From contig NZ_JANZXB010000001.1 in assembly GCF_025371035.1 (NCBI RefSeq), positions 62,001 through 126,000 of the forward strand: DNA of 64,000 bases, read 5' to 3'. Source of the stretch: Sphingomonas sp. LC-1 (GTDB lineage: Bacteria > Pseudomonadota > Alphaproteobacteria > Sphingomonadales > Sphingomonadaceae). Of this stretch, positions 21,054-28,993 are shown in pieces. The stretch's first letter is position 1; each line of letters opens with the position of its first letter. The position numbers and the translations under genes were made by a program. The notes under the pieces were generated by a model. The model searched no databases. It worked only from the letters and a program-made list of their open reading frames with translations, and was not told the DNA's origin.

Positions 21054-23020
21054 ATCGCCCCAGCCTTTGAGAGGTGATGCGTGTCGGCGTAGAAGACATG
21101 ACGCTGACCAGCGCGGAATTTGCAGCCGAGCCGATCGCACAAGGACGGCACGGGATCGAACAGCAAGACGCCTGATCGTCCCGCCGCCACGTCGGCAACC
21201 GCCGGGCGCGCCGGATCAGACACTACGGCGCTCCATGGAAGCCGGTCCTGCCGGGTCCTGTTTGGCCAAGTGGCGAACCTGTCGGCCAGTGCCGTCCGGA
21301 CCGGCATCAGATCGTTCAAGGCCGCGCTATAGGGATTGACCGAAAAACGCGGGACATCCTGCATGACGATAACCGTCCGCCCCATCCGGTGGAGGGCGGT
21401 GATCATCCGATCGAGCCCGGACGCGAGCGTCATTCGCCTCTCCGCCACGCTGACACCGTCCGAACTCCCGCTCCCCATTGCTCCGACGGGAGGGGTTTCC
21501 AGCATCGAGGACCAGTAGCCGGCCAGAATGACGACCCGGATACGGGGCTGCGTCCGAATGATCGACAAGGCCTTTGTCAGGAAGGCGGCACATTCCGCCG
21601 CATGGGTCGGATGATTGACCAGGAAATGATCGTAACCCAGGATCGGCTGACAGGCCGATTTGGTCATCTGATACAGCGCCAATGAATGATCCGCGGCCAG
21701 TCCGGCGATCCCCGCCGCCATGGCATTGGCATGACTGTCACCGACCAGGGCGACGGCTGACCCCCTGCCCGACGGCAGGCATGCCTCGGTCGAACGCGGA
21801 GAGGATGCGCCATAGGCAACGAGACAGTTGTTATCCAAAGCGCCGCGAACGTCCGCGTCCAATTGTCGGACCGAGAGCGAAGCCCAGCGCGTGACCCCGC
21901 CGCTGATGACCAGCAGAACGAGTGCGGCGACGCCCCCGCCCCAAAGCGGAGCGTAGCGCCGCAGGCTGATACCGCCGCCGGTTCGCCTGTGCTGGAACGG
22001 CAGTTCAATCGCATAATAGCTCGCCACGGCGACGAGCAGCGTTCCGATCATCAGGGCGGCCCGAACGACCGGGCTGGCGTCGATCCCCAGTATATGCAGC
22101 GCAGCGACGGGCGGCCAATGCCATAGATACCAGGAATAGGAGATACGACCCAAACCGACCAAGGGGGGCGCCCCCAATATCCCAAGGGCTGTGCCGGATA
22201 CGCCCGGCATGACGATCATCGCCGCCGCAGCGACGGCCAGGACCTGCCGGAGCAACACGGGCTGCCCCTCCGGCAGGAACAGCGCAAGCGCCAGAAGCAC
22301 TGTGGCCGCCACCATCCTGTGTTGCCGCGTCAGCGGGTGCGCAAAGCTCGGTAACGGATGAGCCGACCGCAACGCGATCAGTCCACCCACCCCGATCTCC
22401 CAAAAGCGGAACGGCATGAGGTAATAGGCCGCTGCCGGCCGATAGAGCTGGATCAGCGCGGCCAGCCCGAAAGACAGGACGACCGCAGCCAGCATAGCCG
22501 CGCGCAGCCAATGGCCGCCCCTTCGGACACCGATCAGAATGAGGGGCGGCAGAACGAGATAGAATTGCAATTCGACCGAGAGCGACCAGCCCATCAACAG
22601 CAATTGCCGAACGGCCTTGGGCGAAAAATAATCGGTGAACGCCACGAAAACCACGTTGGAAACACCGGTCAACGTCGCAATTGCCGTGATCGCGTAAATC
22701 TTCAGTTCATATGGGGTCGAAATCGCATATGCGATAAGTGTCGTGAAGATGACGACGCAAAACAGAGCAGGCAAGAGCCTGCACGCGCGGCGAATGTAGA
22801 AGTAGCGGTAGCGAAACCGCCCGGCCTGTACCGATCGAAAAAGAATATCGGTAATCAGAAAACCGCTGATGACGAAGAATATGTCAACACCGACATATCC
22901 CGCCGAGAATGACGGCGTTTCATAGTGAAACAAAACGACCAAGAGAATGGCAACCGCACGCAAACCATCCAAGTCGCGGCGATAGGCCGTATCGATCGCT
23001 TTCGGCGCCACGGCCTCCAT
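20936..23020 (-). CDS. Acyltransferase 3 with C-terminal SGNH domain (OafA-like)
   Basis: Inner-membrane O-acyltransferase of 694 residues that would acetylate or acylate surface polysaccharide. The N-terminal acyltransferase-3 domain shows YRRDLDGLRAVAILLVVLFH and YVGVDIFFVISGFLI. The C-terminal periplasmic SGNH domain has block I GDSHAN and block V YADTHHLSKAG with the catalytic Asp-His pair. It is convergent with the polymerase gene and shares its last 118 bp with it. Placement in the export locus suggests decoration of this polymer. Confidence 0.93.
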   Translation of the reverse strand: MEAVAPKAIDTAYRRDLDGLRAVAILLVVLFHYETPSFSAGYVGVDIFFVISGFLITDILFRSVQAGRFRYRYFYIRRACRLLPALFCVVIFTTLIAYAISTPYELKIYAITAIATLTGVSNVVFVAFTDYFSPKAVRQLLLMGWSLSVELQFYLVLPPLILIGVRRGGHWLRAAMLAAVVLSFGLAALIQLYRPAAAYYLMPFRFWEIGVGGLIALRSAHPLPSFAHPLTRQHRMVAATVLLALALFLPEGQPVLLRQVLAVAAAAMIVMPGVSGTALGILGAPPLVGLGRISYSWYLWHWPPVAALHILGIDASPVVRAALMIGTLLVAVASYYAIELPFQHRRTGGGISLRRYAPLWGGGVAALVLLVISGGVTRWASLSVRQLDADVRGALDNNCLVAYGASSPRSTEACLPSGRGSAVALVGDSHANAMAAGIAGLAADHSLALYQMTKSACQPILGYDHFLVNHPTHAAECAAFLTKALSIIRTQPRIRVVILAGYWSSMLETPPVGAMGSGSSDGVSVAERRMTLASGLDRMITALHRMGRTVIVMQDVPRFSVNPYSAALNDLMPVRTALADRFATWPNRTRQDRLPWSAVVSDPARPAVADVAAGRSGVLLFDPVPSLCDRLGCKFRAGQRHVFYADTHHLSKAGAIYTARRFAEVQAAFDIPSPRGATELALRTRRVPSEIAMQ

Positions 23021-23186
23021 TCCCTATCGTCCCGTCAAAGCGCCCGACCTGTCGATCTGTTCCTCTCAGAGACGGCGATTTTCGTCCATGTGCTGGAGCA
23101 ATCCTGCCCTGTGCTATAGCCGAAACGATACACCACTTGCCGCACCGGAGCGTGGCAGGGGCTGCAAGGCGTCGCCAAACGGCAAT

Positions 23187-23213
23187 GGGCGAGCCGACAT
23201 TGCCGGCTCGCCC
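23187..23213 (-). terminator. Strong stem-loop downstream of the beta-helix protein gene
   Basis: GGGCGAGCCG and CGGCTCGCCC form a perfect 10-bp stem with a 7-nt loop, 56 bp past the stop at 23269. No long T-run follows, so it is terminator-like rather than a textbook intrinsic terminator. The rest of 23021-23268 holds no gene I can support; it includes the acyltransferase start region. Confidence 0.55.
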
Positions 23214-23268
23214 ACCCCTTCGATTGCTCATGACCGGCGAGGCTTGCCCCCCGCCGGCGAGACGCGCG

Positions 23269-25257
23269 TTACAGGACCAGCATGTCCCCGGCATTCAGAT
23301 GCGGGGTCAGGTCGATGACCAACGCGCCCTGATCATAGCTTCCCCCCAGCGCCGCCTTGTAGACGAAGCTGTCGCTCGTCTTGTGGTCGGCCACCATCCG
23401 CGCATTGGCGTCGGCATCCAGCGTATAGGTGAAGGCACCGGTGCCATCGATGTGCAGCGTGCCATAGGCGCCCTTCAGATCGACCGCGCCCTTGTTCAGC
23501 TGTTGTCCGCCCACGGTGCGCAGCGACAGGGTGCTGCCGTCCGAAGTCAGGTCGTTGGTCGAGACATTGCCGACGACCGTCTGGCTGTTGGCGGCGATCT
23601 TGTAGAAATCGTCCACCGCCTTCGCCTTCTCGATCGGCTGCCCGGCCTTGAGCGCGGCCTTGGCGGCGGCACTGGTCGGATCCTGCGTCCGGATATAGGC
23701 GGACAGATCGATGGTCAGGTTCGACGAGACGACCTTGCCATTGTCATTGGCCTTATACTGGAAGCTTTCGGTCGGTGCGCCGACATTCTTCAGCTTGGCG
23801 AGCGCATTGCTGTCCAGGCTATAGGTGAAATGGCCATTCTGGTCGACGTGCAGCGTACCGAAGCTGCCCTTCAGGTCGAGGCCATTGGTACCGATGCGGG
23901 TGCCGTTGAACGAGCTGAGCGACAGCTTGCTACCCGCCGCGTTGACGTCATTGTCCATGATGTTGCCGGCAACCTTGGTGCCCGACACGTCCACGGCATA
24001 TCGGTCGGCATTGATCCCGACCTTCAGCGCCTTGTTCAGATTCTCGCTATAGCTTTCTTGAAGCAGCTTGGCGGCCGCGGCATCGGCCTGTGCCTTGGCA
24101 ACCGCCTCTGCCTGAGCCTTGGCGGCGGCATCGACCTGCGCCTTGACCGCGGCCGCGGCTTCGGCCTGCAACCCGGCGGGGGCCTGTGCCGCCGTCGTCA
24201 GGACGTTATTGGCCACGTTGAACGCCCCGGTCAGGCCGCTGCCCTTGATCTGCGACACGGTGCTGTCGATCACCACATTATCGTGGAAGGCGCCGGTCGC
24301 CTGTTTGTCGATCTTCAGCGCGGCGGTCGCGACGCTGACGAAGGTGTTCTTGCTGATGTCGATATTCTGGCGTGTCACGTCGCCGTCGCGCGACAGACCG
24401 GTCAGCGCCACGCCGAAGTTCGATCCGACGATCTCGTTGCCCGAAATCTTGTAATTGCCCAGGTTGATACCCGCGCTCGCCATGATCGCCGACGACCAGC
24501 CATATTTGTTCTGGCCGCTCAGCTTGTTGTTCGTGATCTCGACGTCCCAGCCGTTGATCGCGATGCCGAAGCTGCCGCCCTTCACCTCGTTGCCCGAGGC
24601 GACGACGTTGGACGAGGAGTTGACGATGATCCCGCCCTTGGTCGAATCGGGCGACGTGCTCTGGTCGATGACGTTGCCGGTCATGCGCACGTTCGACGAC
24701 CCGGTGACCTGGATGCCGTCGGCGGTGCCGCCCTTCAGGTTCGTCATGACATTGTTGACGATCTTCACGTCGGTCATGTCGACGACGTAGATGCCGTCAT
24801 TCGACACATGATCGAACTTGCTGTTCGAGATCGTGACGTTCTTGCTCGTCTTCATCGAGATGCTGCCGGTGCCCGTCGCGGCGCCGGCGTTGATCAGCGA
24901 GACGTGATCGATCACCCAATTCTCCGCCTGCGCGGCATAGATGGCGTTCGAGCTGGTCGAGAAGGTCAGGTCCTTGATGACGATGTTCGTCGCCTTGGTC
25001 CCGTAAATGCCCTGCTTGCCGACGAAGGTCGGGTCCGTCCCCTGGCCATAGGCGCCGATGGTGATCGGTTGGTCGGTCGTGCCCGAGCCATTGATGGTCA
25101 GCATGTCGGCAAAGCTGCTGCCGCGCGCCAGCAATATGGTGTCGCCGGCCTTGAGCTTCATACTGGAAATCTTGGCGACGGACTGAAACGCCGTGCCCGC
25201 ACTCGTGCCGCTGTTCTTGTCCGAACCGTTGGCGGCATCGACATAATAGGTCGTCAT
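23269..25257 (-). CDS. Leaderless beta-helix protein with two VCBS-like repeats, candidate type I substrate
   Basis: 662 residues starting MTTYYVDAANGSDKNSGTSA, with no signal peptide. About residues 90-350 form parallel beta-helix (PbH1-like) coils with repeated NxxxxN/GI patterns, as in pectate-lyase-like and surface proteins. Residues 356-400 are an Ala/Gln/Lys-rich, probably coiled-coil linker. Two VCBS/cadherin-like repeats follow (about 418-520 and 545-655), each with a GTLHxDxxGxFTYxLD core. The C-terminus DMLVL (acidic residue then hydrophobics) resembles the end signal of PrtD-type type I substrates. A type I system is encoded 5 kb away. It could bind or cleave the exopolysaccharide, like the R proteins of sphingan clusters; no catalytic residues are evident. 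Confidence 0.82.
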   Translation of the reverse strand: MTTYYVDAANGSDKNSGTSAGTAFQSVAKISSMKLKAGDTILLARGSSFADMLTINGSGTTDQPITIGAYGQGTDPTFVGKQGIYGTKATNIVIKDLTFSTSSNAIYAAQAENWVIDHVSLINAGAATGTGSISMKTSKNVTISNSKFDHVSNDGIYVVDMTDVKIVNNVMTNLKGGTADGIQVTGSSNVRMTGNVIDQSTSPDSTKGGIIVNSSSNVVASGNEVKGGSFGIAINGWDVEITNNKLSGQNKYGWSSAIMASAGINLGNYKISGNEIVGSNFGVALTGLSRDGDVTRQNIDISKNTFVSVATAALKIDKQATGAFHDNVVIDSTVSQIKGSGLTGAFNVANNVLTTAAQAPAGLQAEAAAAVKAQVDAAAKAQAEAVAKAQADAAAAKLLQESYSENLNKALKVGINADRYAVDVSGTKVAGNIMDNDVNAAGSKLSLSSFNGTRIGTNGLDLKGSFGTLHVDQNGHFTYSLDSNALAKLKNVGAPTESFQYKANDNGKVVSSNLTIDLSAYIRTQDPTSAAAKAALKAGQPIEKAKAVDDFYKIAANSQTVVGNVSTNDLTSDGSTLSLRTVGGQQLNKGAVDLKGAYGTLHIDGTGAFTYTLDADANARMVADHKTSDSFVYKAALGGSYDQGALVIDLTPHLNAGDMLVL

Positions 25258-25554
25258 TTTCCGGCTTCTCCGGGGAAGAGAGCAGAGGTCTTCCCGATGA
25301 GGAGCATGTGCCAGCGACGGTGGAAACGACGGGTTACATCCTAGGGTTAACGTTTCGTACACGGTAAAACATTGCCGAAACGCGGTAAATTTCGTGAAAG
25401 GCAATCCGTATTAAGATCTGTCACCGGCGCGCGAGCGGATCGCCAGTGACGCGGCGGACGCGTGCCGTGCGCCGAACGCACAAACGCCGGCGACCTTTCG
25501 GTCACCGCCGTTCGGCATATCCATATCGGCCGCCACGAGGCGGCCGATCGGGAC
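25258..25554. other. Gap between the two VCBS-repeat genes
   Basis: The stretch holds the promoter and ribosome-binding region of the beta-helix gene (GGAGA 9-13 bases ahead of ATG 25257 on the minus strand) and the hairpin following the upstream VCBS gene. I see no further gene. Confidence 0.5.
25525..25548 (-). terminator. Strong stem-loop just after the VCBS-repeat gene
   Basis: ATCGGCCGCC-ACGA-GGCGGCCGAT is a perfect 10-bp stem with a 4-nt loop beginning 7 bp after the stop at 25555. It is probably a terminator or mRNA-stabilising hairpin; there is no T-run. Confidence 0.6.
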
Positions 25555-26295
25555 TCAGATGGCCGGAGCAGCCGAGTTGAACGCGATGTTCAGCAGGGCA
25601 TAGTCGGTGTTGTTGCCTTCACCGTTCTGGCCGTCATGCGGCTTGTAGGCGAACTTCTCGACGCCCTGCGCGCCGTTCAGCGCGAGCGTGTCGGGGTCGG
25701 TATAGTCGACCGCATAGCTGAAGGCGCCGTTGCTGCTGATCGTCAGGGTGCCGTACACGCCCTTGATCTGCACGTCGCTCATGCCGGTGATGTGATAGTT
25801 GGTGTTGGTGGCGAGATCGATCACGCCGCCGACATGCAGCGTATCACCATCGGGATCGCTGTCGTTGGCAAGGACGTTGCCGCCGACGACGCCCGAGTTG
25901 GTCGAGACGAAGTCATCAACCGCGACCGGCTTGCGGTTGGCGGCACCGGCGATGTCGAAGGTCAGAAAGGCCTGATCGTACATGCCGCTGCCGTCGCGGA
26001 TCTTGATCTTGAAGTCTTCGACCATGGTCTGGCCGTTCTTAATGTTCAGGCCAGCGTTCAGCTCATAGGTATAGCTGCCGTCCTGGGCGATGGTCAGCGT
26101 GCCATACTTGCCCTGGAACACGTTGCCACCCTTGCCGCCGCCGATCTGGCCGGCGACATAGCCGTCGTTGACGCGTGCGACAGTGATCGTGTCACCATCG
26201 GCATCGGTCGCGTTGCTGAGGATGTTGCCCGACATCGTACGGGTGTTTTCGTTGAACGAAATCGTCTGGTCAGGAAGGTTGGGCTTGCTCGCCAT
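25555..26295 (-). CDS. Leaderless VCBS/cadherin-like repeat protein
   Basis: 246 residues made almost entirely of two VCBS/cadherin-like units (about 15-115 and 118-240). Each has a D-x-DGD motif (ATDADGDTITV; NDSDPDGDTLHV) and a YGTLTIxxxGxxxY core. Such domains are calcium-binding adhesin modules. There is no signal peptide, so export by the nearby type I system is a reasonable inference. AAGGGGAG lies 9 bases before ATG 26295. It shares its repeat type with the next gene downstream and ends in a hydrophobic-poor tail (AAPAI), so its secretion signal is less clear. Confidence 0.8.
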   Translation of the reverse strand: MASKPNLPDQTISFNENTRTMSGNILSNATDADGDTITVARVNDGYVAGQIGGGKGGNVFQGKYGTLTIAQDGSYTYELNAGLNIKNGQTMVEDFKIKIRDGSGMYDQAFLTFDIAGAANRKPVAVDDFVSTNSGVVGGNVLANDSDPDGDTLHVGGVIDLATNTNYHITGMSDVQIKGVYGTLTISSNGAFSYAVDYTDPDTLALNGAQGVEKFAYKPHDGQNGEGNNTDYALLNIAFNSAAPAI

Positions 26296-26987
26296 TGTTC
26301 GGGACTCCCCTTGTTCTGCTTATCAAAGCATTTGGATTGCAGTGCTGGCCACGAGGCCGGTGTTGATGACCAGATGGTAAGCGATCCGTTAACCAAAAAC
26401 AGCGAAAATGTTTCCCGCTTTTTGGCGGGTGTCCCATGATGAGGCGGATGACGATCGCAGCCCAAATGCTTCGCGGCGCACAATTAATTCGGACGGAACA
26501 AGGTGCCGATTGCTGGGTTTAACGGCCCTTTTTGCCTGTCTCATCTGGTGCTTGGGAAACGTCGACACCCCGCCTCGGCGCAAACGGCGACAGAACTCGT
26601 GTCGACACCGTAAGGACGGCGGTTTTCTGCGGACTTCGACCGCATGATATGCGTAACGATGCCGTAACGGATAGCCGCTATGATCCTGAACAACGGCTGT
26701 CTGATACGGCGATTTATGCCATCAAAGGGGTCGTTTATCCCTGAAATGACACCGCCTGCCCCCGTCGATGAAAATAAAGTCATGGACGATGAAAACAGCG
26801 TCATTTTTTGCCGCCTAGCCCGACGAACGACGCAATTTCCAAACGCGAAAAAGATATTAGGAGGCTGTTCCTCGCCTTGGCGCTCAAAAACCTCGCTTTA
26901 CCGCAACGCATTGATTCGGGCCGATTCGAAAAAAATCGGCCCGGCATCGAGATTTTCGGTGCCAGGCCGTCAAAAGCCGTCATTCCC
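26296..26987. other. 692-bp gene-poor gap with lower GC
   Basis: Between the VCBS-repeat gene and the SGNH gene I find no convincing coding region. It contains a direct repeat GTCGACACC (26561-26569 and 26601-26609), A/T-rich stretches around 26390-26420 and 26770-26840, and a hairpin at 26918-26942. The left end must carry the VCBS gene promoter. Confidence 0.5.
26918..26942 (-). terminator. Stem-loop downstream of the SGNH-like gene
   Basis: GGGCCGATT and AATCGGCCC form a perfect 9-bp stem around a 7-nt loop that is T-rich on the minus strand, 45 bp past the stop at 26988. Likely the end of the two-gene spike-like operon. Confidence 0.5.
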
Positions 26988-28562
26988 TTATCGCAACTGG
27001 GCCTTGCCGGATTGCGGCACCCGTTCGGCGATCGCTCTGATCATCCGGGGCCTGGGGTGGGTGCCGGTACGCGGCGAGCCCGCGCCGTCATTGGCATTGG
27101 GTGCGAACACCTCTCCTCCCGCCGCCACGACCGTACGCGATCCGTTATAGTGAAGCTTGCAGGTCCAGTTGCCCGGCTGGCCACTGATCCCGATCACCGT
27201 TGCGAAGGCCGACGTTCCGCCCGCCGCCCATTGAAGCGTATCGCCCAATTCCGGCGCGTCGGCCAATATGATCGTGTCATAGGTGGCCGCGCCATCGGTC
27301 CCCGCCTGCTGAGCCAGGGTCGTGACGAAGAAGGGCTCGGGCCATTTCCCTTGTGTATCGGCCAGGCCGCTGGCGCGCATGACCTCTATATAGCCGGCCA
27401 GCGAGCCGTCCATTCCAGCTTCCTTGTCCGCCTCCAGTTGATAGCGGACGCCGCTCGGCCATTCGCCACCGGCCTGGTAACCCTGATTGGCGAGCGTGCG
27501 GAACCCGTCGGTAGAATTGGGATGGATGACCTGCCCCACCGCGACGATCGGTATGCCCGGATGACGCGCGAGCACACGGTCGTTCAACGCCTTCCAGTTG
27601 CTGCGGGTCGTCGCATAGCTGCTGCTGTCATAGTCGTTACGCCCCATTTGGTTGAGGATACAGGTGAAGGGCCGCCGCCCACCGTTCATCGTCACCACCT
27701 GATCGACAATGTCCCAGCGCTTGGCGGAATTGGTCGAGATCAACTCGCGCTTCGATGCCGCACCGGGCATGCCGATCACCATATGCGGAATACGGCCATA
27801 GGTCCCATCGCGATCGAGCCAACGGCGCAGCCAGCCCATATTGCGCCGCGCATCGGCCGCCAGCGGGTGGTCGGACTGCCGCTCGCCAATCGAATCGCAG
27901 ACGACCAATGGCACCGGCCGCCCGTCCCATCCCTTGGCGACCATGAAATCCGGGCCGTAATAGGCCGGAAAGGATGGCCCATCCAGCGAGGCGGTGCTGG
28001 CCGTGTCGGTCCCGATCAGTGCGGTCAGCGCCGCCGCATTGTCCGCGCCCCAGACGCGCTCGCCCCGCTGTCGCATGATCTGATGCACCGGGATCTGTTT
28101 TTCCCCAGCGGCAGTCATATAGAGCGTGTAGACCGTCACCTGCGCGAGCGGCGGAACCGCGAGCGAGAGGTCGTCGGTCCAGGCCCCCAGCGCGCCGCTG
28201 GCGATGCTGGTCCCCGCCGCCCCGCCGAAACCGCACGACAGGGCCGGACCGCCATTTACCGCGATCCATACGCCGTGGATCACAGTGGCATTGCCCGGCA
28301 GGACCGTCTCCTGCGGACTATTGCCCCCTTCGGTGCAGGCGAAGCCCGAATAATGAAGTCGCAGATGGTCGATCGCATATTGCGGCGAACCGAAGATCAG
28401 TTTCGTCATGATGAAGCGCGTGTCCGACTGCGCGGTCAGCAACGCCCCGGACGGCATCCGCGCGCCGGTCGCCCAGAACATATAGCGGTCCTGGTCGGCC
28501 GGCATGCGCGGATTGCCAAAGGCCGGGCGATTGCCCGCATAGGCCCCTGCCATATCGCTCAC
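26988..28562 (-). CDS. SGNH-hydrolase-like protein, candidate head-spike fibre homologue
   Basis: 524 residues without a signal peptide. A central SGNH-type core is suggested by VVCDSIGERQ (block I-like, Ser224, Gly of GDS replaced by Cys), NQMGRND (block III-like Asn/Asp at 304-310) and a late His in RTGTHPRPRMI (His502). SGNH enzymes are esterases or carbohydrate deacetylases. Residues 1-220 look like beta-rich, non-catalytic sequence. It starts with GTG at 28562, overlapping the stop of the upstream small gene by four bases, so the two are translationally coupled. That partner resembles the GTA spike base, so this may correspond to the spike fibre. Family homology is my inference. Confidence 0.65.
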   Translation of the reverse strand: MSDMAGAYAGNRPAFGNPRMPADQDRYMFWATGARMPSGALLTAQSDTRFIMTKLIFGSPQYAIDHLRLHYSGFACTEGGNSPQETVLPGNATVIHGVWIAVNGGPALSCGFGGAAGTSIASGALGAWTDDLSLAVPPLAQVTVYTLYMTAAGEKQIPVHQIMRQRGERVWGADNAAALTALIGTDTASTASLDGPSFPAYYGPDFMVAKGWDGRPVPLVVCDSIGERQSDHPLAADARRNMGWLRRWLDRDGTYGRIPHMVIGMPGAASKRELISTNSAKRWDIVDQVVTMNGGRRPFTCILNQMGRNDYDSSSYATTRSNWKALNDRVLARHPGIPIVAVGQVIHPNSTDGFRTLANQGYQAGGEWPSGVRYQLEADKEAGMDGSLAGYIEVMRASGLADTQGKWPEPFFVTTLAQQAGTDGAATYDTIILADAPELGDTLQWAAGGTSAFATVIGISGQPGNWTCKLHYNGSRTVVAAGGEVFAPNANDGAGSPRTGTHPRPRMIRAIAERVPQSGKAQLR

Positions 28563-28819
28563 GCCTCCCCGATCAGGTCGGCCGCCGTGGTGCCGGTCGC
28601 GCGGACGAAGCCGGGGCGGACGTTCAGATAAACGCCGCTGGCGACATTGCGATAGACGACGTCCGCGACGCCATCGACGCCGCGAAGCGTGACATGCCCT
28701 CCGGTCCCGACAAAGAGACGCTTGGGCACGATGGCCAGGGCACCCGTGTCGCTGGGAATGATAACAAATGGTGCGCGCGACGGCGCGCTGAGGCTGTCGA
28801 TGTTGAACGGGTCGGCCAT
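28559..28819 (-). CDS. Spike-base-like small protein (RcGTA Rcc01079/GhsA family resemblance)
   Basis: 86 residues. The pattern FVIIPSDTGALAIVPKRLFV, then VGTGGHVTLRG, VVYRNVASGVYLNVRP and a final VRATGTTAADLIG matches my recollection of the spike base protein family of the Rhodobacter gene transfer agent and related phages. There, a small base protein and a larger fibre bind the host capsule. Here it sits in an exopolysaccharide and type I secretion island with no capsid, portal or tail genes nearby. It is coupled to the SGNH-like gene by a GTGA overlap. The family call rests on recognition and needs a profile search. Confidence 0.62.
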   Translation of the reverse strand: MADPFNIDSLSAPSRAPFVIIPSDTGALAIVPKRLFVGTGGHVTLRGVDGVADVVYRNVASGVYLNVRPGFVRATGTTAADLIGEA

Positions 28820-28993
28820 GGCTGTTCTTCCCCCCTATAAAGGCCCGGACACGATGGTCCGGGACAATGTTCCTCTTATGTTCCTTTTATAGCTGTAGGA
28901 AAGCCCCGACAGAGCGGGTATCGGCAGCGCGTCACATCAGGGTCTTCGGGTCAGCCAGCGGCGCCATTCCAGCCGCAGCGGGAATAGGATAGC

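Noticed and set aside
22909-25344. 811-codon plus-strand frame over the beta-helix gene
   Set aside because: Shadow frame; the minus strand encodes a coherent beta-helix/VCBS protein.
23269-26295. RTX calcium-binding repeats in the VCBS proteins
   Set aside because: I looked for GGxGxDxUx nonapeptides and found none; only VCBS/cadherin-like DxDGD motifs are present.
26801-26983. Possible 60-residue protein just after the SGNH-like gene
   Set aside because: It spans the hairpin at 26918-26942 and has no family features.
26680-27150. Possible 156-residue protein in the lower-GC gap
   Set aside because: It runs into the SGNH-like gene on the opposite strand, has no recognisable motif and no convincing ribosome-binding site.
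28559-28819. Integrated prophage around the spike-base-like gene
   Set aside because: No integrase, terminase, portal, capsid, tail or lysis genes and no attachment-site repeats are seen in the surrounding 20 kb.
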